From: Hyphomicrobium_A sp964620915
GTDB lineage: Bacteria > Pseudomonadota > Alphaproteobacteria > Rhizobiales > Hyphomicrobiaceae
Direction: 5' to 3'
NCBI GenBank assembly: GCA_964620915.1
Contig: CAZUKP010000002.1
Coordinates: 1-64,000 of the forward strand
Length of the DNA stretch: 64,000 bases
Each line of letters begins with the position of its first letter. Within the stretch, counting starts at the first letter, position 1. The translations under genes were made by a program, and so were the position numbers. The notes under the pieces are model-generated. The model had not been told where the DNA came from. It saw nothing but the letters and a program-made list of their open reading frames with translations, and did no database searches. Below, piece after piece: positions 25,761 through 34,634 of the stretch.

Positions 25761-26750
25761 ATGGATCATTTCCGGGCATTGGTGGTTTCGCGATCCGACG
25801 CTGGGCGAGTCGCGACTTGGTCGGAATTGAGCGACAGCGACTTGATGGACGGGGACGTCACCGTCGACATCACGCACACGACGATCAACTACAAGGATGG
25901 CCTGGCACTCACTGGCCGGCTTCCAACGATGCGTCGTCTGCCTCTCATTCCAGGCATTGATTTCGCGGGTACTGTCAGTGCCTCTTCCCATCCCGATTTT
26001 CACGCTGGCGATGATGTCATCCTCAACGGTTGGGGTTGCGGTGAAACGCACCACGGCGGATATGCTCAGCGTGCGCGCGTCAAAGGCGACTGGCTGGTCA
26101 AACGGCCCGACGTTTTCTCCCGGGCGCAGACGATGGCGATCGGGACGGCTGGATACACTGCCATGCTTGCGGTGTTGGCGCTTGAGGCTCACGGCATCTT
26201 GCCGGAGCGCGGCCCCGTTCTGGTCACAGGTGCAGCAGGTGGCGTCGGCAGCATCGCCGTTTCGTTATTTTCATCTCTTGGGTATCGCGTGATTGCATCG
26301 ACTGGCCGGTCTGAGGAAGCCAATTTTTTGAAATCTCTCGGTGCTGCAGACGTCATCGAGCGCGCTGAGTTGGAGGGACCCGCACGCCCGCTTGGCGAGG
26401 AGCGCTGGGCTGGCGCCATTGATGTCGCTGGATCCCACACGCTTGCCAATGCGCTCACCATGACGATGTACGGGGGCTGCGTGGTGGCAACCGGTCTCGC
26501 TCAAGGTATGGATTTGCCGGTTTCGGTTGCGCCGTTCATCCTGCGAGGTGTCACGCTTGCAGGCATCGACAGTGTGATGGCGCCCAGAGAAAAGCGAGTT
26601 GTGGCTTGGGAACGCCTGGCGCGCGACTTGGATGTTGCAAAGCTGGACCAGATCACTGTGGTGAGACCGATCGAAGATGTTGTCGATTTGGCACCGGAGA
26701 TTCTCGCCGGGCGCGTGCGCGGGCGTATCGTGTTCGAAGTCAGCAAATAA
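25761..26750 (+). CDS. AcuI/YhdH-family NADPH-dependent quinone oxidoreductase-like protein (acrylyl-CoA reductase type)
   Basis: A 329-residue zinc-free medium-chain dehydrogenase/reductase. The catalytic-domain landmarks TTINYKDGLALTGR and PLIPGIDFAGTV are typical of the YhdH/AcuI branch, and the Rossmann nucleotide motif is VLVTGAAGGVGSIAVSL with the basic TGRSEE after the second strand favouring NADPH. AcuI reduces acryloyl-CoA to propionyl-CoA; YhdH relatives share the fold with less certain substrates. The family call is firm, the substrate is not. An enoyl-CoA hydratase-family gene converges from the other side, which is suggestive of CoA-ester chemistry. Confidence 0.87.
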   Translation: MDHFRALVVSRSDAGRVATWSELSDSDLMDGDVTVDITHTTINYKDGLALTGRLPTMRRLPLIPGIDFAGTVSASSHPDFHAGDDVILNGWGCGETHHGGYAQRARVKGDWLVKRPDVFSRAQTMAIGTAGYTAMLAVLALEAHGILPERGPVLVTGAAGGVGSIAVSLFSSLGYRVIASTGRSEEANFLKSLGAADVIERAELEGPARPLGEERWAGAIDVAGSHTLANALTMTMYGGCVVATGLAQGMDLPVSVAPFILRGVTLAGIDSVMAPREKRVVAWERLARDLDVAKLDQITVVRPIEDVVDLAPEILAGRVRGRIVFEVSK

Positions 26751-26807
26751 CTCTAAAGAGTTTTCGCGCCGAACGCCGGTCTCGTTGTCGAAATAGAAGG
26801 CCTGGCT

Positions 26808-27608
26808 CTAACGGCCTTTGAATGAGGGCTTGCGTTTTTCCAAAAAGGCCTTGCGCCCTTCTTCGTAGTCTTCGCTCTCAAAGCAAGCCAAGATCAATTC
26901 ATCGAGTTTGGCCATGTTGGGCTGCTCAGGATGCTGGACAAGCTCATCAATCACCAATTTTGCAGCTCGAATTGTTAGGGGAGCGTTGGCTGCAATCTCG
27001 CCAGCGAGCGCGCGCACTGTTGTCTCAAGTTGAGGTGTCGGGACGACATTGTCCACAAGTCCCATCTGAGCTGCCTCTTCGACGGCGAAGCGTCGCCCTG
27101 TGAAGAGCAGCTGCTTAGCGCGCGAAGGGGGAACCGCCGCCAACAAGGGGCGAACCCAGCGCGCGTTATAGCCCAGTCCGAGCTTTGCTGCTGGGATGGC
27201 AAATTGCGAACTTTCATCAGCGACGCGAATGTCCGTTGAAAGCGCCAGACCTAGGCCACCTCCCAGGCAAAAACCGTGGATCATTGAGATCGTCGGCTTT
27301 GAGCAGCCGCTGAGCGTCGTGAATGCGACATGATTGAGCACATCATAATGCTTGGCGCTGTGTCCGGTTCGATGTGTTTCAAACTCGGTGATATCGGCAC
27401 CTGCTGAAAAGGCGAGGTTGCCGGCGCCGCGCAGGACAAGGACTCGGATCTCATCGTCGCTCTCGGCTTGTGCTACGAGCTTGGGAAGTGCGTCCCACAT
27501 GGCGCTTGTAAGCGCATTTCTGTGGGCGGCGTTGTCGATAACGATCCACGCGATCTTATCTTCGCGCTCGAGCCTCATGGTGGGTGTGCTAGGTTCTGTG
27601 GCAGGCAT
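26808..27608 (-). CDS. Enoyl-CoA hydratase/isomerase family protein
   Basis: A 266-residue crotonase-fold protein. The oxyanion-hole motifs are AFSAGADITEF (CoA binding) and MIHGFCLGGGLGLALSTDIRVA. At the catalytic positions of enoyl-CoA hydratase the region around FAIPAAKLGLGYNARW carries no Glu where many hydratases have one, so an isomerase or other crotonase activity is possible. The C-terminus ends in the common EGRKAFLEKRKPSFKGR. The substrate cannot be deduced. It is divergent from cysE, with 225 bases between the start codons. Confidence 0.88.
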   Translation of the reverse strand: MPATEPSTPTMRLEREDKIAWIVIDNAAHRNALTSAMWDALPKLVAQAESDDEIRVLVLRGAGNLAFSAGADITEFETHRTGHSAKHYDVLNHVAFTTLSGCSKPTISMIHGFCLGGGLGLALSTDIRVADESSQFAIPAAKLGLGYNARWVRPLLAAVPPSRAKQLLFTGRRFAVEEAAQMGLVDNVVPTPQLETTVRALAGEIAANAPLTIRAAKLVIDELVQHPEQPNMAKLDELILACFESEDYEEGRKAFLEKRKPSFKGR

Positions 27609-27833
27609 TAGGTGGTCTTTCCGTCAAGATCTGGCGCTATAGAGCGTGAACGGCCCCTAAAGGCAATCAAAGCGGTTTTCTGTTCCATCCGGTCTTTGCT
27701 ACGTACGACCAGTCAGAGTCAGGATCAGGCAGGCGTTGACGCGGAAGCGGCATCTTTGTACGCCGGTCTCAACAGAGCGGCGGGATATTGCTTCCCGCTA
27801 CAACTTGAACCGCGATGGTTCAGGAGAGACATC

Positions 27834-28667
27834 ATGACAGTCAGGACAAGCCAAGCCACTGCAGGCAATATCCAGGCTTATGACCCCATTTGGTCCGAGA
27901 TCCGCAAGGAAGCGCAAGCCGCTATGGCGGCAGAGCCGGCACTCGGCAGCTTCATCTATGCCACCGTACTCAGCCACGAGCGGCTGGAGGACGCCATCTG
28001 CCATCGACTGGCCCAGCGTCTACATCATGCCGATGTCGACGCGGTTCTCATTAACCAGTCGTTCCAGTCGGTTCTTTCGAAGCGCAGAGAATTGGGCACG
28101 ATCATTCGCGCCGATCTTGCGGCCGTGTTCGACCGCGATCCCGCCTGCAATCGCTACCTTGATCCGCTCCTCTACTTCAAGGGCGTTCATGCCTTGGCGA
28201 CGCACCGTTTCGCGCACGAGCTGTGGCGCGACGGACGAAAAGAGTTTGCGCTCTTTTTGCAGAGCCAAGCCTCACGCGCGTTCAGCGTTGATATCCATCC
28301 GGCGGCGCGCTTCGGCAAGGGCATCATGCTCGATCATGCCCACGGATTCGTCGTGGGTGAAACGGCCGTTGTCGGCGACAACTGCTCTTTCCTTCACGCC
28401 GTGACGCTCGGCGGAAGCGGCAAGGAGACCGGTGATCGCCATCCAAAGATCGGCAACAACGTGCTGGTCGGGGCCGGCGCCAAAATTCTCGGCAATATCA
28501 CGGTTGGGGATGGTTCCCGCATAGCCGCCGGCAGTGTTGTACTCAGAGATGTCCCCGCACACGTGACGGTGGCTGGCGTCCCCGCCAAGATTGTGGGCTC
28601 GGCCGGCTGCGCAGAGCCCGCGCTTGAGATGGAGCAGACATGGGTCGATGACTACGGCGGCCTTTAG
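27834..28667 (+). CDS. cysE: Serine O-acetyltransferase CysE
   Basis: Acetylates serine with acetyl-CoA, the first step of cysteine synthesis. The 277-residue protein has the helical N-terminal domain (about 1-140; DPIWSEIRKEAQAAMAAEP) and a left-handed beta-helix of hexapeptide repeats (about 140-255). DIHPAARFGKGIMLDHAHG carries the catalytic His/Asp, and VTLGGSGKETGDRHPKIG the CoA site. The ATG at 27834 follows AGGAGAG. The C-terminal tail, used in other species for cysteine synthase binding, ends DDYGGL rather than in an obvious Ile. DUF3126 and gamma-carbonic-anhydrase genes follow. Confidence 0.95.
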   Translation: MTVRTSQATAGNIQAYDPIWSEIRKEAQAAMAAEPALGSFIYATVLSHERLEDAICHRLAQRLHHADVDAVLINQSFQSVLSKRRELGTIIRADLAAVFDRDPACNRYLDPLLYFKGVHALATHRFAHELWRDGRKEFALFLQSQASRAFSVDIHPAARFGKGIMLDHAHGFVVGETAVVGDNCSFLHAVTLGGSGKETGDRHPKIGNNVLVGAGAKILGNITVGDGSRIAAGSVVLRDVPAHVTVAGVPAKIVGSAGCAEPALEMEQTWVDDYGGL

Positions 28668-28729
28668 CATTTGGTACACACGCTGGATCGAGCGTTGGCG
28701 CCGGTCCGAAACACGAGGAGCTATTTGTA

Positions 28730-28945
28730 GTGAGCATTGAAGAGCTAAAGCGTCTGCAGACCTATCTGCAGAAAACGTTTGGGACGCCCAACTTGGAGGT
28801 TCGCGGCCGCCCAAAGAAAACAGATTCCGCTGAGGTCTACATCGGCGATGAATTCATCGCTGTCCTGTTCAAGGAAGTTGAGGATGGCGAGACTTCGTAT
28901 CAGTTCCAGATGGCTATTCTCGACCTTGACCTCGAGCAGGTCTGA
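28730..28945 (+). CDS. DUF3126 family protein
   Basis: A 71-residue protein of a small alphaproteobacterial family of unknown function, frequently next to cysE. It starts MSIEELKRLQTYLQKTFG at a GTG (28730) with GAGGAG upstream, then has a strand-rich part (NLEVRGRPKKTDSAEVYIGD, ending FIAVLFKEVEDG) and finishes FQMAILDLDLEQV. No catalytic residues stand out. The position between cysE and the gamma carbonic anhydrase gene, with a 27-base gap to the latter, suggests cotranscription. Confidence 0.88.
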   Translation: MSIEELKRLQTYLQKTFGTPNLEVRGRPKKTDSAEVYIGDEFIAVLFKEVEDGETSYQFQMAILDLDLEQV

Positions 28946-28972
28946 TCGCGGCACTTGGGGCAAGAGGGCGTT

Positions 28973-29503
28973 ATGGCGCTTTACGAACTTGATGGCAGCG
29001 GCGTTGCAACGCCGGGCGAAGGCCGCTACTGGGTCGCCCCCAACGCTATTGTCATCGGCAAGGTGATCATTGAGGAGGACGCGAGCGTCTGGTTCGGGAG
29101 CGTCGTCCGGGGCGACAACGAGCCGATCACGATTGGGGCGCGATCCAATGTCCAAGAGAGCTGCGTGCTCCACACGGATCCCGGCTTCCCCCTGACCATT
29201 GGACCAGACTGTACGATCGGACACATGGTCATGCTCCACGGCTGCACAATTGGCCGTGGCAGCCTCATCGGAATCGGATCGATCATCCTCAACGGCACCA
29301 AGATTGGCGAGGAGTGCCTGGTCGGCGCCAATACGCTCATTCCGGAGGGCAAGGAGATTCCACCGCGCTCCATGGTGCTCGGTTCGCCCGGCAAGATCGT
29401 GCGGGAGCTTACCGACGAAGATGTAAAGCGGATTGCTGGACCTGCTGGCCGTTACGTCAGCAACTGGAAGCGCTATGCTGCGGGTTTAAGACCGCAGAGC
29501 TGA
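28973..29503 (+). CDS. Gamma carbonic anhydrase family protein
   Basis: A 176-residue left-handed beta-helix protein. Hexapeptide repeats run from about 15 to 150. The metal-site segments are VLHTDPGFPLTIG and IGHMVMLHGCTIG, which provide the three His that bind Zn or Fe at trimer interfaces, and VRGDNEPITIG carries the Arg/Asp pair typical of the family. The group includes YrdA/PaaY-type proteins, some with carbonic anhydrase or thioesterase activity, so the true reaction is open. The ATG at 28973 (MALYELDGSG) is preferred over an upstream in-frame GTG at 28955 (six codons further out). It ends 48 bases from the convergent BTLCP gene. Confidence 0.88.
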   Translation: MALYELDGSGVATPGEGRYWVAPNAIVIGKVIIEEDASVWFGSVVRGDNEPITIGARSNVQESCVLHTDPGFPLTIGPDCTIGHMVMLHGCTIGRGSLIGIGSIILNGTKIGEECLVGANTLIPEGKEIPPRSMVLGSPGKIVRELTDEDVKRIAGPAGRYVSNWKRYAAGLRPQS

Positions 29504-29551
29504 CGGCACCGCCGCTGCGAGCCAGCAGACCGAGTCAGCCTGGAGCCGGCG

Positions 29552-30211
29552 CTATTCGTCGTTTTTCACGCCGGACAGGGCCGTTGCCATGGGGGAGCGC
29601 TGCTCATCCAATGCCACCCAGATGCGCGGATTGATATACGACTGGCGCATCACATAGCGGTAGGGCGTCGTATACCACAGGCGAATTTCCTCATGCTTGT
29701 TGTCGAGGATGAAATCACCTTGTGATGTCCGCGCAGTGAGAACGGCGTGTCCTTCGCCCTTTTCGTCGCGAACGACGGTCAAGAGAAGAGAACCAACGGG
29801 CCAACCCTTATCGATCAGGCCGCGCCGCTTTTGTAGGGCGTAGTCCTCGCAATCCCCACGCGTGGTCGGAAGTGTCCAGTATTCCTTTATGCCGTAGATC
29901 TCGAGATCCGTGGCGGGGGCGATCGCTTGGTTGACGTTCCGGTTGACCTCGACAAGCTCACGCAGGCGCAACGGCGTGGCCTGCATTCGCTTTTCAGGCA
30001 AATGGTCGGTACCGCATTCAGACGGCGTCGTTTCGCAAAAGCGCACAAATCCGTAAGGTGGTTGCACGTGCCCGTAGGTGCGCATGAACGCAGTACCGCG
30101 GACTTCGGTATGGTCGAGTACGCGAAAGGCAGAAAGTTCCTGTGCGCCGACTCCCGTCGCCAGGAGGGCGCCACCCATTAGGACAATCGCTTGAATGCGA
30201 AAACTCTGCAT
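29552..30211 (-). CDS. Transglutaminase-like cysteine peptidase (BTLCP)
   Basis: A 219-residue exported protein of the bacterial transglutaminase-like cysteine proteinase family. The signal peptide spans about 1-24 (FRIQAIVLMGGALLATGVGA). The Cys-His-Asp triad is visible: TTRGDCEDYALQKR, GEGHAVLTART and DFILDNKHEEI. Family members such as LapG cut surface adhesins in the periplasm under cyclic-di-GMP control; BTLCP is the simpler alphaproteobacterial branch, with targets unknown. No LapD-like partner or large adhesin lies within the window. The ATG at 30211 with GGGGA upstream is preferred. Confidence 0.88.
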   Translation of the reverse strand: MQSFRIQAIVLMGGALLATGVGAQELSAFRVLDHTEVRGTAFMRTYGHVQPPYGFVRFCETTPSECGTDHLPEKRMQATPLRLRELVEVNRNVNQAIAPATDLEIYGIKEYWTLPTTRGDCEDYALQKRRGLIDKGWPVGSLLLTVVRDEKGEGHAVLTARTSQGDFILDNKHEEIRLWYTTPYRYVMRQSYINPRIWVALDEQRSPMATALSGVKNDE

Positions 30212-30719
30212 TCCATTTCCCCATCGCACGCGATTTCACGGTACGGAAAAGGCCTCGATTTAGCCTGAACTCACATCATTCAATTCGATCGATACCGTTC
30301 AGACAGTCTTAGGAATCTCGACTTGTGTTCGAAGTGATCCAGGCATTCGAACTCAAGCTGTAACTTTGGTCGTCGGTCTGGGAGGAGGCCGCTCTTGACG
30401 CCACGGACGACGCGCACAGCTTGCGCCTCGCAAGAGGTCGTGACCTGATCGCTGCTGCCACAGTGCCGCGTTAGCGGCGTCGTGCCCGGCATTGAGCCAA
30501 TCCCAAAGATGGGCCGCCTGCGCGACCGCTAACCCCTGGCCGGCGCCAAAACGCGCTCGCTTGAGGCTTGGTTCCCTTAGGAATGACTATGCGAATGCTC
30601 GGTTAACGAAGTGCTAACCTTCGGGCCGATTGAGATGGTGATGGCGTCGAAAGACCACGCTCAGAAGGGGTTGGCAGCGCGTAACCCAAGGTAAGGTTCA
30701 GGATCGCTTGTGGGTCGCG
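30212..30719. other. 508-base stretch without a supported gene
   Basis: It should hold the promoter of the BTLCP gene (minus strand) and the 3' flank of the PAS gene. A CtrA-like TTAA-N7-CTAA site that is also the inverted repeat GGTTA-N9-TAACC is at 30601-30619. No protein-like frame with a ribosome binding site and no tRNA fold is seen. Confidence 0.4.
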
Positions 30720-31349
30720 CTAGCCATCATCGCGATTTGTCCGACTCAGTCCGCCCTGCAACACGCGAAACGGGCGTGCGGGAGAGCGTGCGCCCCTCCC
30801 TGCTTGCGCGTCCTGCGAATGGACCAAACCGATAGTGGCGCCGCTATTGGGAACCCAGCCGGGCCAGAGCAGTTCGCTGTCTGTGAGGGCCTTGTAGTCG
30901 ATCGACACCCGATAGAGCCAGTCGGCGGGCTCCAGGGCACAAAAAGATCCGAGCACTCGGTCGACCGCATCGCCTGTATGAATGAGCGGGAGCATTACGA
31001 TCTCGAACGAAATCGTCGATTTGAGGTCTGGTCCTGCTTCAAAGTGAATGATTTCGGCTGCACATTGCTCAGTCACGACTGTTAGATGACGAATGAGCGC
31101 GCGCCGATCCTCGTGTTGCCAGCCGTCGAGGAAATTGGCGCCGCGCAGTTCACGACCGAAGGCGTCGCAGATACGTGTGCCAGCAAGCCGATAATGAAAG
31201 GCCTCCGAGCCCCGGCGTTCCAGCAAGAATGTGTCAGGGAGAATGCCGGGAATGCGGGACGGGTGAATCTCGTATCGACGCGGCGCGGTCCGATTCGCAC
31301 GCACGTCGTTCCAGTAGTCGAATAGGCTCTGAGTTGTCTTGTGCCTCAT
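30720..31349 (-). CDS. PAS-domain protein (PAS_5 type)
   Basis: A 209-residue soluble protein with one PAS-like domain (about 15-165): FDYWNDVRANRTAPRRYEIHP, written here as FDYWNDVRANRTAP and YEIHP, then FLLERRGSEAFHYRLAGTRI. This layout is the PAS_5 family common in alphaproteobacteria. There is no kinase, cyclase or HTH domain, so it may be a stand-alone sensor or adaptor; the ligand is unknown. The C-terminus (AGRGARSPARPFRVL) is basic and probably disordered. The ATG at 31349 follows TGAGGA, which settles the start. Confidence 0.8.
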   Translation of the reverse strand: MRHKTTQSLFDYWNDVRANRTAPRRYEIHPSRIPGILPDTFLLERRGSEAFHYRLAGTRICDAFGRELRGANFLDGWQHEDRRALIRHLTVVTEQCAAEIIHFEAGPDLKSTISFEIVMLPLIHTGDAVDRVLGSFCALEPADWLYRVSIDYKALTDSELLWPGWVPNSGATIGLVHSQDAQAGRGARSPARPFRVLQGGLSRTNRDDG

Positions 31350-31595
31350 CGTGTCCTCAAAGGGCGGCTCATTCGCGCCCGAGCCCGTGCGATGTGTGAT
31401 CATGGATGCCCAAACCGGAACAATTAGTCCCTGTTGGCTCCATGGGTCGGAGTTTCGCTGAACAGCAACCACGCTAGAGGACGACCCCGCAAGGCTTGAT
31501 CAGAGAACATGGTTGTCGAAAAGATGCTGGACCGTTAACTCTGCCGCCGCACAACCAATTCCGGCCAAGGGCAGAATTGCTCGCAGGAGACATGC

Positions 31596-32324
31596 GTGAA
31601 CCGACACGAACCGGCTTTTAATATTCCTCCAGTCGTCGTGATCATGAGTGCCGTTCTCGTCGCGGTTCATGTTGTGAGACTGCTGCTGCCAACGGCGTGG
31701 GATACATGGTTCACGCTCGCATTTGCTTTCATTCCCGCGCGATATTCGGGATATGCCTCTGCACTTCCGGGTGGGGACATTGCCTCGGTCACGTCGTTCG
31801 TCACGCACACATTGGTGCACGGCGACTTCTTTCACTTGATGCTTAACCTGGCATGGCTTGTGGCCTTCGGCGGCGTGATTGCAGCTCGGCTCGGCGCGGT
31901 AAGGTTTATTCTCTTTTATTTGTTTTGTGCCATCGTCGGTGCCGCTACGTTTCTCGCCTTCAATGTGAATCTCATGGCTCCAGTCATTGGAGCGTCAGGC
32001 GCCATATCCGGACTTATGGGTGGAACGATGCGTTTGCTTTTCCCAGCGCTCGATATGAGTGGTGGGCTGTCGAGGCTTCGTGAGGCACCCAATAGCGTTC
32101 CGTTGATGCCGCTCTTTGTTGCGCTGCGGGATAAAAGGGTTCTGGGTGTGACTGCTGCATTTCTCCTCGTCAATATGCTTGCATTGTTTGGATTTGGCAG
32201 TGTCGGCGCCGGCGGCATCGCCTGGGAGGCACATATTGGTGGCTATTTTGCCGGTCTGCTGACGATCGGAATGTTTGAGCGCCCGTCAGTTGCGCGGCCA
32301 AGCGAGCCGCGTCTCGTCAACTGA
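31596..32324 (+). CDS. Rhomboid family intramembrane serine protease
   Basis: A 242-residue membrane protein with six or seven hydrophobic segments. The serine nucleophile is in IGASGAISGLMGG and the catalytic His in WEAHIGGYFAGL. The first-loop motif around HGDFFHLMLNLAWLVAFGG carries the HxxxN oxyanion pattern. The active site is therefore complete. Rhomboids cut single-pass membrane proteins within the bilayer; no substrate is evident here. The start is the GTG at 31596, with AGGAGA six bases upstream. Confidence 0.92.
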   Translation: MNRHEPAFNIPPVVVIMSAVLVAVHVVRLLLPTAWDTWFTLAFAFIPARYSGYASALPGGDIASVTSFVTHTLVHGDFFHLMLNLAWLVAFGGVIAARLGAVRFILFYLFCAIVGAATFLAFNVNLMAPVIGASGAISGLMGGTMRLLFPALDMSGGLSRLREAPNSVPLMPLFVALRDKRVLGVTAAFLLVNMLALFGFGSVGAGGIAWEAHIGGYFAGLLTIGMFERPSVARPSEPRLVN

Positions 32325-32512
32325 CCTCTTGCGTCCAATAGCCATATGCAGCACGATAAATATCTGGATGCCCTTTTTGGGTTGCCGGGCCAAAAAAGCA
32401 AACGCGGTCGCGTCGCGGGCAGAGATTAACGATTTTCTCGCAGGTTCGATGCGATGACTGCGGGGCTATTGTTTTTTGCTTCGGCTGCGAAACCGCAGTG
32501 GGAGGAGTTGCT

Positions 32513-32944
32513 GTGAATATTGGTCAAATTCTGAAGGTGAAGGGACGCGCTGTCGTGACGGCGCGACCGGACATAACGCTTCTGGAAATAGCAAAGAAGC
32601 TGTCGGCCAAAAAAATCGGCGCGATCGTTGTCGTGGGAGACAACGGAGAAGTTGCCGGCATCGTCTCTGAGCGCGACGTCATCCGGATATTGGGCGAAAA
32701 GGGCGAGGCTATTCTGAAGGAGCCTGTCTCATCCATCATGACGCGACAGGTCGTCTCCTGCCAGGAAACGACAACCATTGAGGAGATGATGGAGTTGATG
32801 ACGCAGGGGCGTTTTCGCCATGTGCCCGTCATCGATGGCCAATCGCTCATTGGAATCGTTTCCATTGGCGACGTCGTAAAGCATCACATCGCCGAAGTGG
32901 AAATGGAAGTTGTCGCGATGCGTGAGTACTTCGCGACTGGCTGA
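32513..32944 (+). CDS. Tandem CBS-domain protein
   Basis: A 143-residue stand-alone CBS pair (Bateman module): MNIGQILKVKGRAVVTARPD and AGIVSERDVIRILGEKG in the first, SSIMTRQVVSCQETTTIEEM and FRHVPVIDGQSLIGIVSIGD in the second. Such proteins bind adenosine nucleotides and act as energy sensors or partners of other enzymes. The GTG at 32513 follows GGAGGAG. It is convergent with the patatin-like gene, 34 bases away. Confidence 0.92.
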   Translation: MNIGQILKVKGRAVVTARPDITLLEIAKKLSAKKIGAIVVVGDNGEVAGIVSERDVIRILGEKGEAILKEPVSSIMTRQVVSCQETTTIEEMMELMTQGRFRHVPVIDGQSLIGIVSIGDVVKHHIAEVEMEVVAMREYFATG

Positions 32945-32978
32945 GGTTTGGAAGACCGGTTCTCTCTGAGCGACGGCA

Positions 32979-33944
32979 TCACGGCCTATCCACACCACCG
33001 GCCTCGACGGTCTCATGCTGGCGACGGGCCTGAAGTTCGCGCGTGACGTCCTCAAGTTCACGTTGGACGGACTGTGTACCGCGCTCGATCAGCTCATCAG
33101 CCTTGTGAAAGTCAAATAGACCAATTCCCGCCAATCGCGGGCTCAGCATGACATCGGGAGGATCACCGGCGAGCCGAGAGCGCGCGATGCGGTCTTGGAC
33201 GATGTTGAAGGCTTCCATCATTACTGTCGAGATGCCAGGTGCCGAATCGCCCTTTCCAAAGATCTGCCGCTGCAGGAGCCGCCGCACCGCCACTCCGTTT
33301 TTCCCACCGACACTTTCAGGTTCCGGCTCAGCCGTCGGCTCGGCGAATTCCTCATTTGGTTCGAGGTGCGGAACAATTGTACCCCGCCCGCAAGAATCGA
33401 AGTTTAGATTGACGGCGATCACATATCGCGCGCCGAGCGCCCGGCATACCGAAACCGGGATGGGATTGACGAGGGCTCCATCAAAAAGCCAGCGTCCGTT
33501 GATCTTGACCGGCTTGAAGACACCGGGAAGCGCGTAAGAGGCGCGCACGGCGTCAACGACACGACCGCGGGACAACCAAATCTCATGACCGGTGCCGATC
33601 TCCGTCGCGACCGCCGCGAAACGGGGATTGAGATCCTCAACGTGCAGATCGCCCAAGGTATCGCTCAGGCGATCGACCAAGCGTTGACCGTTGATCAAGC
33701 CAGTACCGGTGAGATTGAGATCGAGATAGCCGAAGATGCGCTTGCGTGTCAGTTCGCGCGCAAAGTCTTCCAACTGATCAAGATGGCCTGCCGCATGGCA
33801 CGCCCCGACCACCGCTCCGATAGAGGTCCCTGCGATAATATCTGGCTTGATGCCGGCGGCTGTGAGCGCTTTGAGGACGCCGATATGGGCCCATCCGCGC
33901 GCTGCGCCACCGCCCAATGCCAATCCGATCTTGCCCTTATTCAT
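32979..33944 (-). CDS. Patatin-like phospholipase (RssA type)
   Basis: A 321-residue cytosolic or membrane-associated hydrolase with a Ser-Asp dyad. The oxyanion motif GGGAARG is at 11-17, the nucleophile S41 in GTSIG, and the Asp in DGA at 155-157 (WLFDGALVNPIPV). The fold is that of RssA-type patatins, thought to be esterases of phospholipids or lysophospholipids. A central insertion rich in Glu and Pro (EEFAEPTAEPEPES) and a basic C-terminal helix are less conserved. It is divergent from nothing close; hisI ends 197 bases upstream on the same strand. Confidence 0.92.
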   Translation of the reverse strand: MNKGKIGLALGGGAARGWAHIGVLKALTAAGIKPDIIAGTSIGAVVGACHAAGHLDQLEDFARELTRKRIFGYLDLNLTGTGLINGQRLVDRLSDTLGDLHVEDLNPRFAAVATEIGTGHEIWLSRGRVVDAVRASYALPGVFKPVKINGRWLFDGALVNPIPVSVCRALGARYVIAVNLNFDSCGRGTIVPHLEPNEEFAEPTAEPEPESVGGKNGVAVRRLLQRQIFGKGDSAPGISTVMMEAFNIVQDRIARSRLAGDPPDVMLSPRLAGIGLFDFHKADELIERGTQSVQRELEDVTRELQARRQHETVEAGGVDRP

Positions 33945-34141
33945 CCCGTCACCGGTTGGTGCTGTGCTGTCATCACGTGCCTTGTTTGGCGTATGGCCAG
34001 CTCATCGATAAGCAGCGAGCGATTGAGGCAGCAATGAACTCCTTATCCTAGATATAGGTATTGGGGATTAATCTAGCACTATCGGAGTGAGTCGGGGATC
34101 AACTCGGGTGACATAAAACGGATGAAATGCTCGCAATCGTT

Positions 34142-34588
34142 TCATTGCTTGCTCTCGTCCTCGCCACAAAAACGCAACTGGAGATTCTGCAATGCAGCAT
34201 CTCCGAGCGGTACGGCACGGTAAAAACAACTTGATCGTCCCGTGTGACAGGCAAGGCCCTTGCCATCAACATTGGCGCGCAGCCAGACGACATCCTGATC
34301 GCAATCGGTTCGCATCTCGGTCACGCTGAGTGTGTTGCCGCTGTCGGACCCTTTCTTCCAAAGGGCCGCCCGTGAGCGGCTCCAAAAATGCGCCATGCCC
34401 GTCTTTATCGTGAGCGCGAGTGCTTGCCGGTTCATCCAGGCGAACATGAGGACGTCTCCCGTACCGGCATCAGTTACGATCGCAGGGATGAGCCCGTCGG
34501 CATCAAACTTTGGTTGAAATGAGTGGCCGGCCTCGATCGCATCCTTCGTTGTGCGTTCGCCAAATTCGGCGTCCTTGCAGGCTGCCAT
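34142..34588 (-). CDS. hisI: Phosphoribosyl-AMP cyclohydrolase HisI
   Basis: Opens the purine ring of phosphoribosyl-AMP in histidine synthesis. The 148-residue stand-alone enzyme (no HisE fusion) has MFAWMNRQALALTI, FWSRSRAALWKKGSDSGN, the metal-binding EMRTDCDQDVVWL, and the zinc ligands of GKGLACHTGRSSCFYR. An N-terminal extension of about 22 residues precedes the core. The ATG at 34588 follows AAGGAG. folE is 46 bases upstream on the same strand, so the two are probably one operon; the other his genes are not in this window. Confidence 0.95.
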   Translation of the reverse strand: MAACKDAEFGERTTKDAIEAGHSFQPKFDADGLIPAIVTDAGTGDVLMFAWMNRQALALTIKTGMAHFWSRSRAALWKKGSDSGNTLSVTEMRTDCDQDVVWLRANVDGKGLACHTGRSSCFYRAVPLGDAALQNLQLRFCGEDESKQ

Positions 34589-34634
34589 TGTCAGGCTCCT
34601 TCGGTCTTAGCACTGTGGTTGCCGTAGGCCGCGC

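Noticed and set aside
32346..32429. A 27-codon plus-strand frame (MQHDKYLDALFG start) between the rhomboid and CBS genes
   Set aside because: No ribosome binding site and no hydrophobic or other recognisable segment; kept out for lack of support.
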